A DNA stretch of 64,000 bases from Saccharothrix sp. NRRL B-16314 (GCF_000716595.1 NZ_JNXC01000001.1:744001-808000); one strand, 5' to 3'. Positions 1 to 8,172 are shown, counted from the first letter of the stretch. The notes: generated from the sequence alone by a model not told the origin. Numbers and translations: made by a program.

Positions 1-225
1 CGAACAGGATCGTGATGGGCGCGCTGCTGACCATCCGGAACAGCGCGGCCGGACTCGCCGAGAACGTCATCTCAGGCGACTTGACCAGGTACTGGGCGAC
101 CTCCAGGACGCGGGTCTTGCCCGATCCGGGTTCAGCAGAGGACAGCACGAGCCGCGGCGTGACGTAGAACTGCTCCACAGCCCACGTGTGGGCGTACCAG
201 AGCGCCGGCGCACCTGCGGCAGTTC
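1..225 (-). pseudogene. DUF3631-type P-loop ATPase fragment (runs off the window)
   Basis: Read on the minus strand from about 225 to 1, this frame encodes a sequence typical of DUF3631 proteins, helicase/primase-like ATPases of prophages and integrative elements: a W-x-A-H-T segment, a T-P-R-L strand and a Walker A motif E-P-G-S-G-K-T-R at about 135-110, followed by a helix ending in a hydrophobic strand that should lead to Walker B beyond position 1. The N-terminal part usual in the family is missing; the frame instead merges near 205-225 with an HNH nuclease fragment on the other strand. I see no convincing start codon with an SD. It is probably the truncated end of a mobile-element gene. 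The rest lies outside the window, so completeness cannot be judged. Confidence 0.55.
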
Positions 226-468
226 GCGAAGCACGAGAAGCACGACGTCGAAGCGGGAATCCTGCTCCGCGCCGACGTGCACGTGTTGTTCGACCGCGGG
301 CTGATGGCCGTGGACCCGGCCACCAAGCAGGTCTGCGTCGCGCCGGTGCTGCACGTCTACGAGTCGTACGCGCCGCTGAACGGTCGGCGCGCGACGTTGG
401 TCGGAGTGGACCTCACCGCGGTGCGGGAGCACTTCGACGTGGCCGTCGCCACCTGGGGCCCCGCGTAG
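205..468 (+). pseudogene. HNH endonuclease C-terminal fragment
   Basis: The plus frame ending at the TAG at 466-468 carries the C-terminal half of an HNH nuclease of the pfam13391 type: a K-H-D-V-x-x-G-I-L-L-R-A-D helix (the asparagine-histidine region), then H-V-L-F-D-R-G-L and a V-D-P strand. The upstream catalytic ββα part is absent, and an in-frame TGA lies at 160-162. The only start inside the homologous part is the GTG at 277, which would give 63 residues. It is best read as a remnant. It overlaps the start of the DUF3631-like fragment on the opposite strand, so two unrelated mobile-element genes seem joined head to head. Confidence 0.55.
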
Positions 469-486
469 GTGGAGCCCGGTGTAGGT

Positions 487-530
487 GAGGCCGGCGCGCA
501 AGCGCTTCCTCTCGCTTGCGTGCCGGCCTC
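487..530 (+). terminator. Long hairpin downstream of the HNH fragment
   Basis: Near-perfect inverted repeat: an 18-nt arm (487-504) pairs with 513-530 around an 8-nt loop, with two weak pairs inside. No T-run follows, as is usual for actinobacterial terminators. It could end transcription of either flanking fragment or be a remnant of a mobile element. Confidence 0.5.
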
Positions 531-550
531 GCGATGCAGCATAACCCATA

Positions 551-566
551 TCGAACGCATGTTCGA
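551..566. promoter_or_regulatory. LexA-type SOS box
   Basis: TCGAACGCATGTTCGA is a perfect 16-bp palindrome-type match to the Gram-positive/actinobacterial LexA operator (CGAAC-N4-GTTCG). It lies 3 nt beyond the stop of the small minus-strand gene at 570-812 and faces only mobile-element debris, so the gene it once controlled (or still controls) is not obvious. Confidence 0.65.
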
Positions 567-569
567 GAG

Positions 570-812
570 TTAAGCGATCGCGGCTCTTCCCTCATCGGTC
601 AGCTCGGCGTCCGACCGCTCGTCCAGGCGCACCGCCCGACGCGCCCGCAGCAGCCCCGCGTGCACCAAGTCGTGCGTGACCATCTGGTCGCAGCACGGCA
701 ACCCGTCCACGTAGAGGTCCGGCTCGCATCCCCCCGACAGCTGGCCCCGCCCCGCGGCAACAGCGCGGAGCATGGCCTTGGCCCGGCCTGACAGCTCCTT
801 CACGACAATCAT
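570..812 (-). CDS. Small hypothetical protein, winged-helix-like
   Basis: 80 codons starting at ATG 812, preceded by a GAGGGG SD with about 7 nt spacing. The product is a soluble protein with a C-E-P...C-C triad of cysteines near residues 28-41 and a C-terminal L-T-D-E-G-R-A-A-I tail. Such L-T-x-x-G-R-x-A tails often end winged-helix DNA-binding domains, and the D-L-V-x-A-G-L segment before it fits the wing-preceding helix. I do not recognise a named family. It sits between the SOS box and a divergent gene at 1080. A regulator or accessory protein of a lost mobile element is one possibility; no function can be assigned. Confidence 0.6.
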   Translation of the reverse strand: MIVVKELSGRAKAMLRAVAAGRGQLSGGCEPDLYVDGLPCCDQMVTHDLVHAGLLRARRAVRLDERSDAELTDEGRAAIA

Positions 813-1079
813 GGCGACCCCCTCGCCCGTCCTTCGCATCCTGCTTCCTTGTCCTGTAGGAGGTCTCGACCTGCCCTTCGAGTACCCCGACGCGGCGAGT
901 TCACCCGGCTGGACGAGGCCTTCCCCACTCTGCCCGGCTGAGCCGTTCGGACCACGACGCCACGCCGACCGGTTGCCCTGTTCAGCCCAACCGAACTGCC
1001 CGCGACCGGCCGGCGCTCGGATCGACCCGTCGCCGCCGATCGGTCGGGCCGCCTCCGGCACGGCCACGAGACTGAGCGC

Positions 1080-1580
1080 ATGAGCGAAATCCTCATCGCC
1101 GTCACCGCCCTGGCGACCGGCGTCGCCCTCGGCCTGGTCGTCCGCTTCACGGGACGGCGTCGCTCGTCCGGCCAAGCCCGGCGCACGAACGCGCGTGAAC
1201 TCCTCTACGCCGCCGACGACCTGGAGTACGGGCTGAACACCGTGCTGAACTTCGGCCCCCTGTCGCTGTCCGAGCTGACCGCGGTCGACCTGCCCGCGAA
1301 GCTCGACCGCGTCGCCGCGACCGGAGGGGTGGCCGCGGCCGTCCTGGCCACCCTCAAGACCCACACCGAGAAGATCGCCCTGCACCCCTACCCCGAACAG
1401 CGGGACCTGCTCACCGCGGTACGGGAGGACGAGGCCGCGGTGTGGTTGGCGCTGCGCGACGCGGTCGGCAGCGGTGCGGCGCAGCGCCTTGCGGCCACGG
1501 AGGCGCGGCGGGTGCTGGACGGCATCCGCGACGGGCTGCGGCGCGAAACCAAGGTGGAGAAGGAGCTCGTCCGGGCCTGA
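1080..1580 (+). CDS. Hypothetical membrane-anchored protein
   Basis: 166 residues from ATG 1080. Residues 4-23 form one hydrophobic segment followed by a basic stretch (F-T-G-R-R-R), so the N terminus is probably anchored with the rest in the cytoplasm. The remainder is predicted helical, with no cysteines or recognisable catalytic motif. No strong SD is visible, and the start is supported mainly by the position of the membrane helix. It is divergent from the small gene at 570-812, with 267 bp between them. I do not recognise the family. Confidence 0.6.
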   Translation: MSEILIAVTALATGVALGLVVRFTGRRRSSGQARRTNARELLYAADDLEYGLNTVLNFGPLSLSELTAVDLPAKLDRVAATGGVAAAVLATLKTHTEKIALHPYPEQRDLLTAVREDEAAVWLALRDAVGSGAAQRLAATEARRVLDGIRDGLRRETKVEKELVRA

Positions 1581-1595
1581 CGTGCGGGGCGGTGG

Positions 1596-2387
1596 CTAGA
1601 GCGCCGGGCGGCGTTGCCAGGTCGTCCACAGCGGCCGGTAGCCGTGCGAGTACCAGAACGGCGTGGACAGCGGGTTGGGCAGGGCGTGGTGCAGCAGCGT
1701 CACGCCCACGCCCGCCTCGTCCAGCAGGCCGTGCGCGTGGTCGGCCAGCGCCGCGCCGATCCCACCGCCACGCGCGTCCGGCCGCACCCCCAGCAGCCCG
1801 AGGTACGCCACCGGCCGCACGGACGTCCGCCCGGCGATCCAGTCCGAGTACCCCGGCAGGTCGTAGTACAGGAACCCGACGACCTCGCCTTCGCTCTCCG
1901 CGAGCCAGGCGCACGGCTCCGGACGGTCGAACATCCCGGTGATGTGCTCGCGCAACCGCTCCGGGGTCGACGGCCGGGTGGTGACCATGCCGAACCGGCT
2001 GTCGTACCGCGTGGTCTCGACGTTCAGCTCCACCGCGGCGTCCAGGTCGTCGTGCGTCAACGGCCGGATCTTCACCGTCGAACCGCCGCCGCGCCCACGT
2101 CCGGGCAGCCGGGCGGCGATCACGAGCAGCGGCGAGAAACCGTGCCGCACCAACGTGTCGGCGGCGTCGACCGCACGGCTGGGCACGGTCACCAGCGCGG
2201 CGGTGTCGTGATCACCCGTGCCGGTCAGCTCCCAGTGGCGCAGCTGGTCGTCCAGGTCGGCACCGGGGTGCCACGTCAGGGCGTGCGTCCGCAAGGCACC
2301 CCAGCTCGCGCTCAGCGAGTCCTCGGACAGCTCCGAGAACGAGTACGGGTCGTCCACGGGCGGGAAGCCGGGCAGCAACGGGTCCAC
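1596..2387 (-). CDS. GNAT-family N-acetyltransferase
   Basis: 263 residues from GTG 2387 (AGAAGG directly upstream). The C-terminal half is a GNAT fold: an I-R-P-L-T-H-D-D-L start (about residue 105), a central V-V-G-F-L-Y-Y strand, and the acetyl-CoA pyrophosphate-binding motif A as L-G-V-R-P-D-A-R-G-G-G-I-G (Q/R-x-x-G-x-G/A type) near 200. The first 100 residues look like a degenerate second GNAT-like domain, a common arrangement in actinobacteria. It would transfer an acetyl group to an amine; the substrate is unknown. It converges with the gene ending at 1580, only 15 bp away. Confidence 0.8.
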   Translation of the reverse strand: MDPLLPGFPPVDDPYSFSELSEDSLSASWGALRTHALTWHPGADLDDQLRHWELTGTGDHDTAALVTVPSRAVDAADTLVRHGFSPLLVIAARLPGRGRGGGSTVKIRPLTHDDLDAAVELNVETTRYDSRFGMVTTRPSTPERLREHITGMFDRPEPCAWLAESEGEVVGFLYYDLPGYSDWIAGRTSVRPVAYLGLLGVRPDARGGGIGAALADHAHGLLDEAGVGVTLLHHALPNPLSTPFWYSHGYRPLWTTWQRRPAL

Positions 2388-2873
2388 CTTCTGAAGCTAA
2401 CCCGCGCGGCAACCGCATTGCCCGCCGTGCCCGGCCCCCGTGTGATCCTCGCCGCACCCGCGGCTGAACCGCGCCGAGCCGTTGCCCCGGCCCCTCCTAC
2501 GGAGTCCCGGAGGGTCTCGTAACCGGTTCCGCCCACCACGCGCCCGCCCTGTGGAGAACGCCGGGGCTCGCCTGCGCCGACCTGCCGGGAGACCGCGCGG
2601 CGAGCCGCGGAGGGCTGGTCCGGGCCGCCCTCGACCAAGATCGGGTACGGCTCTCCGGCCGGCTCGCGACGGCGATGAGGGGCCGACTGATCGTGTGAGC
2701 CGTTCCGTTACTTCTCGTGGCAATCCGCTACTCGACCTGCCATTTCATCCCCCGACCGGGGTACATTGGCACCCTTGGAGGGGTCCTGGTCGTTGTTCGG
2801 GACCCCTCAGTCACGCTCGGAGCCCGAAGGCCGCGACCCGGCCTACCGCGACGACGGCCGACGAGGAGGCTGG
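2388..2873. other. Intergenic region without a gene
   Basis: 486 bp between the start of the acetyltransferase and the start of the GGDEF/EAL gene. Open frames crossing it lack SD-supported starts and have shadow composition. A weak -10-like TACATT lies at 2762-2767, about 110 nt before the downstream start. Nothing else is convincing. Confidence 0.4.
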
Positions 2874-5477
2874 ATGTCCGACCACGCGTCGGCCACGGCG
2901 CCCAACGCGCCGACCCGGTCCACGAACCGCGCTTTCAGCGTGTTCGCGGGCCTGCTCCTGGTCGCGGGCGTCCTGACCGCCATCGCCGTCGGCATGTGGC
3001 TGCCCGACACCTCCCCGGACGTCGACCGGCTGTGGACGACCGGCCCGCTGCTCGTCATCGGCTTCCTGCTCGCCGAGCAGCTGGCGATCAACGTCGACGT
3101 GCGCAGCGGGGTGGCCTGGACCATTTCGTTCACCGAGATCCCGCTCGTGCTCGGCCTGCTGGTGGCGCCGTTCGAGATCGTCCTGGCCGCGCACGTCGTC
3201 GCGGGCGTCGGCACGCTCCTCGGCCGCCGCGTGCTGGACCGCGCCGTCTACAACGCGGGCCTGATGTTCATGGAGATCTCGGTGGCCTTCGCGGTCGCCG
3301 AGTGGATCAAGCGGCTGCTCGGCTCGGAAGGGCCGTTCTGGGCGGGCGCGTTCGTCGGCACCATCGCGGTGCCGCTGCTGGCCAGCGTGCTCGGCCTGAC
3401 CGCGTTGCGGATCATGGGCAAGGGCATGCGGGTCGCGCCGAGCCTGCGCCTGGTGCTCCAGACCCTCGTGGTCGCCCTGCTGAACACGTCCGCGGGTCTG
3501 GCCGGCTACGAGATCGCCGACAAGGCGCCGTGGGGCGGCCTGCTGATCGGCCTGGTCTTCCTCGGCATCACCGCCATCTACCTCGCCTACTCCGGCCTGC
3601 TGCGCGAGCAGCGCGACCTGGAGGCGCTGAGCGAGGTCTCGCTGCGGGTGGCCCGTTCCGGCAGGCACGCCACCGGACCGCGCGGCACCGCGCCGGAGGA
3701 CGGCGAGGGCAGCGAGAACGACGAGTGGCAGCTCATCGCCGAGCGCATCCGCGAGCAGCTGAACGCGAACCGGGTCGTGCTGCGACTGCGCACCGACCCG
3801 CAGGCGCCGATGCGCACCCTCGTCGCGGGTGAGCCGCTGTCACCGGGGATGCGCCGCGACGACCCGCGCGTGCTGCGCGAGGACGCGATGCTCCAACTGC
3901 CCGGCAACTCGGTGCGCTACTACCGCATCGTGGACGCGGGCGAAGAGGTCTCCGAGGCGCTGACCCGCCGTGACGCGCAGGAAGCGCTGGTCGTGCCGCT
4001 GCGCGGTGCCACCCAGCTGCTCGGCGCGGTCGAGGTGCACGACCGGCTCAGCCGGTGGCGCGGCTTCGGCAAGGCCGACATCCAGCTCCTGCGTACGCTC
4101 GCGAGCCACCTCTCCACCGCCGTCGACAACCGGCGGCTGCTCGCCCGGCTGCGCCACGACGCGTACCACGACCCGCTGACCGGCCTGCTCAACCGGCCCG
4201 GCTTCCGCGAGGCCGCGAACGAGCCGATGCGCGAGGCCGACACCGCCGTCGTGGTCCGGATCGACCTGGACGTGCTGTCCACCGTCTCCGACGCGCTCGG
4301 CCAGGCGTGGGGCAACCGGATGGTCGTCGCCGCCGGACGACGGCTGCGCGACGAGCTGGGGCCCGAGGTGCCGCTGGCCAGGCTGGAGGGTGGCGCGTTC
4401 GCCGCCCTGATGCTGGACCGGCAGGCCGAGCGCATCCAGGAGATCGCCGAACGCCTGCGCGCCGCCCTCTCCGTGCCGTACCCGGTCGACCGGCTCACCG
4501 TCGAGGCGGGCGCGGTCGTCGGCTGGGCCACCACGGCGGACTGCGAGGTCGACGAACCGGACCCGGACGCGCTGCTGCAGCGGGCCGACGTCGCGGTGCG
4601 CGCGACGAGCGAGAACGAGCCGCTGCGCCAGTACGCGCCGAGCATGGGCCAGATCTTCCTGCGCCGCTTCCAGCTGGTCACCCAGTTCCGGTCGGCGGTG
4701 GAGAACGGCCAGATCTCCGTGCACTACCAGCCGAAGGTCGCGCTGCCGAGCCGCCAGGTCGTCGGCGCGGAGGCGCTGGTGCGCTGGAAGCACCCCGAGT
4801 TCGGCCGGGTGGACCCGGACGAGTTCGTGCCCGCCGTCGAGGCCACCGGCCTGATCGACGTGCTGACCGACTTCGTCATGGACAAGGCGCTGGCCAGGGT
4901 GCGCCGCTGGATCGACCGCGGGCTGCGGATGTCCATCGCGGTGAACCTGTCGGTGCGGACGCTGGCCGACGAGGAGTTCCCGGACCGGGTGGCGGCGGCG
5001 CTGAAGCGGCACGACGTGCCGCCGGAGCTGCTGACGTTCGAGCTGACGGAGTCGGGCGTGATGGCCGACCCGGAGCGCGCCCTGCCGGTGTTGAGGCGCC
5101 TGCACGCTATGGGCGTCGTGCTGGCCGTCGACGACTTCGGCACCGGCTACTCGTCGCTGGCCTACCTGCGCCAGCTGCCGGTGGACGAGGTGAAGATCGA
5201 CAAGAGCTTCGTGCTCGGCATGGGCACCGATCTGGGCGACATGGCGGTGGTCCGCTCGATCGTCGAGCTGGGCCACTCGCTGGGGCTCATCGTGGTCGCC
5301 GAGGGCGTCGAGGACGACGCGGCGCGCGACCAGCTCGTCGGCATGGGCTGCGACGTGGCGCAGGGCTACCTGATCTCCCGGCCGCTGTCGGAGGACCGGT
5401 TCGAGGCGTGGCTGCGGGCCCGCACCGTGCAGGTCAGGGGTGCGCGGGATGAGACGGTGCTCACGTTGGTGCACTGA
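2874..5477 (+). CDS. Membrane GGDEF/EAL cyclic-di-GMP protein
   Basis: 867 residues from ATG 2874, chosen because GAGGAGG lies 5 nt upstream; the frame is open further upstream. Order: a hydrophobic N-terminal sensor region with about eight membrane segments (residues 20-250), a GAF-like linker, a GGDEF domain and a C-terminal EAL domain. The GGDEF signature is E-G-G-A-F (505-509), so the glycine pair remains but the two acidic residues are lost and diguanylate cyclase activity is doubtful. The EAL domain looks intact: E-A-L at 633-635, D-D-F-G-T-G from 753, V-K-I-D-K and A-E-G-V-E-D. The likely role is hydrolysis of cyclic-di-GMP, with the GGDEF part sensing GTP. It stands alone, upstream of two tRNA genes. 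Confidence 0.9.
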   Translation: MSDHASATAPNAPTRSTNRAFSVFAGLLLVAGVLTAIAVGMWLPDTSPDVDRLWTTGPLLVIGFLLAEQLAINVDVRSGVAWTISFTEIPLVLGLLVAPFEIVLAAHVVAGVGTLLGRRVLDRAVYNAGLMFMEISVAFAVAEWIKRLLGSEGPFWAGAFVGTIAVPLLASVLGLTALRIMGKGMRVAPSLRLVLQTLVVALLNTSAGLAGYEIADKAPWGGLLIGLVFLGITAIYLAYSGLLREQRDLEALSEVSLRVARSGRHATGPRGTAPEDGEGSENDEWQLIAERIREQLNANRVVLRLRTDPQAPMRTLVAGEPLSPGMRRDDPRVLREDAMLQLPGNSVRYYRIVDAGEEVSEALTRRDAQEALVVPLRGATQLLGAVEVHDRLSRWRGFGKADIQLLRTLASHLSTAVDNRRLLARLRHDAYHDPLTGLLNRPGFREAANEPMREADTAVVVRIDLDVLSTVSDALGQAWGNRMVVAAGRRLRDELGPEVPLARLEGGAFAALMLDRQAERIQEIAERLRAALSVPYPVDRLTVEAGAVVGWATTADCEVDEPDPDALLQRADVAVRATSENEPLRQYAPSMGQIFLRRFQLVTQFRSAVENGQISVHYQPKVALPSRQVVGAEALVRWKHPEFGRVDPDEFVPAVEATGLIDVLTDFVMDKALARVRRWIDRGLRMSIAVNLSVRTLADEEFPDRVAAALKRHDVPPELLTFELTESGVMADPERALPVLRRLHAMGVVLAVDDFGTGYSSLAYLRQLPVDEVKIDKSFVLGMGTDLGDMAVVRSIVELGHSLGLIVVAEGVEDDAARDQLVGMGCDVAQGYLISRPLSEDRFEAWLRARTVQVRGARDETVLTLVH

Positions 5478-5549
5478 GCGGGCACCCCGATTTCCTTCCG
5501 GCGCGGGGCCTGTTGTAGAGTTCTCCTCGCTGCAAGAGCGCAACAGCAA

Positions 5550-5622
5550 GCCCCTTTAGCTCAGTCGGCAGAGCGTCTCCATGGTAAGGAGAAGGTCTAC
5601 GGTTCGATTCCGTAAAGGGGCT
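5550..5622 (+). tRNA. thrT: tRNA-Thr (GGT)
   Basis: 73-nt cloverleaf. Acceptor GCCCCTT pairs with AAGGGGC, D-arm TAGCTCAGTCGGCAGAGC, anticodon stem TCTCC/GGAGA with loop ATGGTAA (anticodon GGT), T-arm with GGTTCGATTCC. CCA is not encoded. It lies in the same place as the tRNA-Thr of mycobacteria, before tRNA-Met and rpmG. Confidence 0.95.
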
Positions 5623-5666
5623 CAACAACCGGCCGCGGTGCTCAAGCATCGCGGCTGCGTTGTCTC

Positions 5667-5739
5667 AGCGGTGTAGCTCAGTTGGTAGAGCAAGCGGCTC
5701 ATAATCGCTGTGTCGCCGGTTCAAGTCCGGCCACCGCTA
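5667..5739 (+). tRNA. metT: tRNA-Met (CAT), elongator type
   Basis: 73-nt cloverleaf. Acceptor AGCGGTG pairs with CACCGCT, discriminator A, loop CTCATAA with anticodon CAT, T-arm GGTTCAAGTCC. The first acceptor pair is A-T (initiator tRNAs have a mismatch at 1-72), so it is the elongator. It lies 76 bp upstream of rpmG and is probably cotranscribed with it. Confidence 0.93.
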
Positions 5740-5814
5740 CTCAGCAGGATCCCCGCCAGGCGGTAAGCCCGTACTGGGGAATCGGGGCAGACGAGCTCTG
5801 GAAAGGCAAGGACC

Positions 5815-5979
5815 GTGGCTGCAACCGACGTACGCCCCAAGATCACCCTCGCGTGCGAGGAGTGCAAGCACCGGAACTACATCACCAGGAAGAACCGGCG
5901 CAACGACCCGGACCGCCTGGAGATCAAGAAGTTCTGCCCGAACTGCAAGACCCACCGCGCTCACAAGGAAACCCGCTGA
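5815..5979 (+). CDS. rpmG: 50S ribosomal protein L33
   Basis: 54 residues from GTG 5815, with GGAAAGG upstream; it is below the length cutoff of many gene finders. This is the bL33 protein near the E site of the 50S subunit. Two C-x-x-C pairs (C-E-E-C near 15 and C-P-N-C near 43) mark the zinc-binding form; actinobacteria often carry a second, zinc-free copy elsewhere. Residues R-N-Y-I-T-x-K-N-R and the C-terminal H-K-E-T-R are characteristic. The order tRNA-Met, rpmG, hadA is that of mycobacteria. Confidence 0.95.
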   Translation: MAATDVRPKITLACEECKHRNYITRKNRRNDPDRLEIKKFCPNCKTHRAHKETR

Positions 5980-5996
5980 GCCGGTAGTCGCTCTTC

Positions 5997-6035
5997 CGAC
6001 GAGGCCCGTCCCGGAATCCGGGGCGGGCCTCGTCG
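5997..6035 (+). terminator. Hairpin after rpmG
   Basis: GC-rich inverted repeat with arms CGACGAGGCCCG and CGGGCCTCGTCG (roughly) around a GGAATC loop, starting 18 nt after the rpmG stop and ending 30 nt before hadA. It may separate the tRNA/rpmG transcript from hadAB. Confidence 0.65.
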
Positions 6036-6065
6036 CGTGCGACCCGCCGCGTATAACCTTTTCCG

Positions 6066-6515
6066 GTGCCACTCGACCAGTCGTTCGCCGGACGTTCCTA
6101 CCCGCCGTCGCCGCCCTACGAGGTCGGCCGCGAGAAGATCCGCGAGTTCGCGGACGCGGTCGGCGAGGCGAGCCCGGTGCACCGCGACCCCGAGGCCGCC
6201 CGCGCGGCCGGCTACAAGGACGTCATCGCGCCGCCCACGTTCGCCGTCGTGCTGTCCCTGAAGGTCAACGACCTGCTGATCGACGACCCGGACCTGGGCC
6301 TCGACTACGGCCGCGTGGTGCACGGCGACCAGTCGTTCGTCCACCACCGCCCCATCACCGCGGGCGACCGGCTCCGGGTGGAGCTGCACGTGGACGGCGT
6401 CACGACCCGGATGGGCAACGACATGCTGGCGCTGCGCGCCGAGATCACCACCGAGGACGGCGAGCCGGTGACCACCGCGAAGTCCACGCTCGTGGTCAGG
6501 GGGGAGAACGCGTGA
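6066..6515 (+). CDS. hadA: (3R)-hydroxyacyl-ACP dehydratase subunit HadA-like
   Basis: 149 residues from GTG 6066. The N-terminal hotdog domain of MaoC-dehydratase type (FAS1-DH-like) has the I-A-P-P-T-F-A motif and H-G-D-Q-S-F, typical of the non-catalytic partner that completes the substrate tunnel. In mycobacteria HadA pairs with the catalytic HadB to dehydrate 3-hydroxyacyl-ACP in the FAS-II cycle. The stop overlaps the next start by 4 nt (GTGA), indicating coupled translation. The position between rpmG and tRNA-Trp/secE matches Rv0635. Mycolic acid synthesis itself is not implied; in Pseudonocardiales the same genes occur without mycolates. Confidence 0.85.
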   Translation: MPLDQSFAGRSYPPSPPYEVGREKIREFADAVGEASPVHRDPEAARAAGYKDVIAPPTFAVVLSLKVNDLLIDDPDLGLDYGRVVHGDQSFVHHRPITAGDRLRVELHVDGVTTRMGNDMLALRAEITTEDGEPVTTAKSTLVVRGENA

Positions 6516-6940
6516 TCACCGCATCGGAAGTCTCCGTCGGCGACCAGCTGCCGCCGCTGTCGGTGCGCGTGACCCGCGCCGACCTGATCCGGTACGCGGG
6601 CGCGTCCGGCGACTTCAACCCGATCCACTGGAACGAGCGGTTCGCCGACGAGGTCGGCCTGCCCGGCGTGATCGCGCACGGGATGCTCACCATGGGCCTG
6701 GCCGGCCGGATCGTCACCGAGTGGGCGGGCGACCCCGGCGCCGTCGTGGAGTACGGCGTGCGGTTCGGCAGGCCCGTACCGGTGCCTGACGACGCCGAGG
6801 GCGCGTTGATCGAGGTGACCGCGAAGGTGGCCAAGGTCCTGGAGGACGGGACGTTCAAGATCACCGTGACGGCGTCGTTCGAGGGCAAGTCCGTGCTCGG
6901 CGGCGCTTCGGCCCGGGTTCGGCTGCCCCAGGGCCTCTAG
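6512..6940 (+). CDS. hadB: MaoC-like (3R)-hydroxyacyl-ACP dehydratase HadB
   Basis: 142 residues from GTG 6512, overlapping hadA. This hotdog-fold dehydratase has the hydratase-2 motif G-D-F-N-P-I-H-W (catalytic Asp and His at about residues 31-36) followed by G-V-I-A-H-G-M-L-T-M-G, the family signature. As the catalytic subunit it would form a heterodimer with HadA and remove water from (3R)-3-hydroxyacyl-ACP. No hadC follows: a minus-strand gene starts 6 bp after the stop. The assignment relies on the motif and on synteny with Rv0636. Confidence 0.88.
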   Translation: MITASEVSVGDQLPPLSVRVTRADLIRYAGASGDFNPIHWNERFADEVGLPGVIAHGMLTMGLAGRIVTEWAGDPGAVVEYGVRFGRPVPVPDDAEGALIEVTAKVAKVLEDGTFKITVTASFEGKSVLGGASARVRLPQGL

Positions 6941-6946
6941 CCGCTG

Positions 6947-7336
6947 TCAGAAGCTGCACAAGGCGCTGGTGCTGGCGTCGGTGGCCGTGGCCGAACGCCG
7001 GACGACGTCGGCCACGCGCACCTCGCACGCCACGTTCCCGCCGTCCGGCCCGATGGTGACCGTCAGGACGCCGTGGTCGGGTTCTTCGGCGGCGATGATC
7101 TCGATGCGCCAGGGGAGCGCGGTCAGCTCCTCCTGGCGCGTCTCGACGCCCTGGAAGGTCGAGTAGGTGACGGTGGCCCGGGTCGCCGTGCCGCTGACCT
7201 GGTAGACGACCCGGACCGGCGGGTCCGGGGACGTGGTCAGCAGGACCAGGACGAGCGCGCCCAGCACGAGCGCCGCCGAGGCCGTGATCACCAACCACCT
7301 GCGGCCGGGATGCTCGCGCAGGTCGGACTCCGTCAT
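6947..7336 (-). CDS. MmpS-like membrane-anchored protein
   Basis: 129 residues from ATG 7336, supported by GAGGAGT 8-9 nt upstream; longer starts are not. A basic N terminus is followed by one membrane helix (about 14-35) and an extracellular domain with the MmpS pattern V-V-Y-Q-V-S-G...T-Y-S-T-F and L-P-W, ending in a pair of cysteines (A-C-E-V and A-L-C-S-F) that could form a disulfide. MmpS proteins assist MmpL exporters in mycobacteria, but no mmpL is nearby. The next gene on the same strand encodes a paralogous domain, so the two look like a local duplication. Confidence 0.75.
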   Translation of the reverse strand: MTESDLREHPGRRWLVITASAALVLGALVLVLLTTSPDPPVRVVYQVSGTATRATVTYSTFQGVETRQEELTALPWRIEIIAAEEPDHGVLTVTIGPDGGNVACEVRVADVVRRSATATDASTSALCSF

Positions 7337-7433
7337 GCGTTGCACTCCTCGGGTGAATGTCCATGCGACTGGAAGGACCATCGATGTAGTTCTACCGAGG
7401 GTTACTCGCATCACCCAAAGGGGTTACGCAGCG

Positions 7434-8069
7434 TCAGAAGTTCGAGCAGCTCGCCAGCGCGTGCGCACCGGTGCCGGTCGCGGTCTTCTTCTCCACGCCG
7501 TCCACGGTGATCTTGCAGGTCACGGTGCCGCCCTCGGCGCCGGTCATGACGGTCAGCGTGCCGCCGCTGAACAGGCCCTTGACGGTGAACTCCTTGGTCC
7601 ACGGGAAGGATGTGACGTCCTCGTCGTTGGTGGAAGACCCGCTGTCGCTGAACGTCGAGTAGCTGACGGTCGCGGACGGCGCGTCACCGGTGATCTCGTA
7701 GACCAGCACGGACTCCTTGTTGGCCTGCGCCTCCAAGTCCGCGATCGCGTCCGTGGCGTCGGACGCGGCCTTCGTGAACACCGCCGCCCACAGGATGGAG
7801 ACCACGAGGCCCACCGCGGAGAGCGTGATGCCCGCGATGGCGAGGCCCTTGTTGTTCGCCTGGCCCTTGTTGGCCTTGGACAGCCCCACCAGGCCGAGGA
7901 TCAGGCCGAGGATGACGAGCGGCCACGCGATCACGCCGATGATCGGGATGAAGCTGAACAGCAGGCCCAGCAGACCGAGCACGAACCCCGCGGTGCCGAG
8001 GCCGTTCTCGGGCGCCGGCGGCGGGGCGGGCTGCTGGTACTGCATCATCGGCTGCTGGGGGTGGGACAT
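7434..8069 (-). CDS. DUF4190/MmpS-like membrane protein
   Basis: 211 residues from ATG 8069 (GGAGAG 4-5 nt upstream). A Pro/Gln-rich cytoplasmic start of about 20 residues precedes a DUF4190-type module of three hydrophobic segments (about 26-115) containing G-L-x-K-A-N-K-G and N-N-K-G-L-A-I-A-G-I. The extracellular C-terminal domain has the same Y-E-I-T-G-D and Y-S-T-F pattern and the same final cysteine pair (V-T-C-K, A-S-C-S-N-F) as the neighbour ending at 6947. It is probably a cell-envelope protein of unknown role. The arrangement suggests one transcript with the smaller paralogue. Confidence 0.75.
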   Translation of the reverse strand: MSHPQQPMMQYQQPAPPPAPENGLGTAGFVLGLLGLLFSFIPIIGVIAWPLVILGLILGLVGLSKANKGQANNKGLAIAGITLSAVGLVVSILWAAVFTKAASDATDAIADLEAQANKESVLVYEITGDAPSATVSYSTFSDSGSSTNDEDVTSFPWTKEFTVKGLFSGGTLTVMTGAEGGTVTCKITVDGVEKKTATGTGAHALASCSNF

Positions 8070-8172
8070 GTGCTCTCCTGTCGGGGGCGGCTCATGGGGC
8101 GAGCCGGACCTCCGATCCATCGTGGTGCCACCCAAACCATTACCGCCCGTGATCGAACTGTGTCCGAACACG

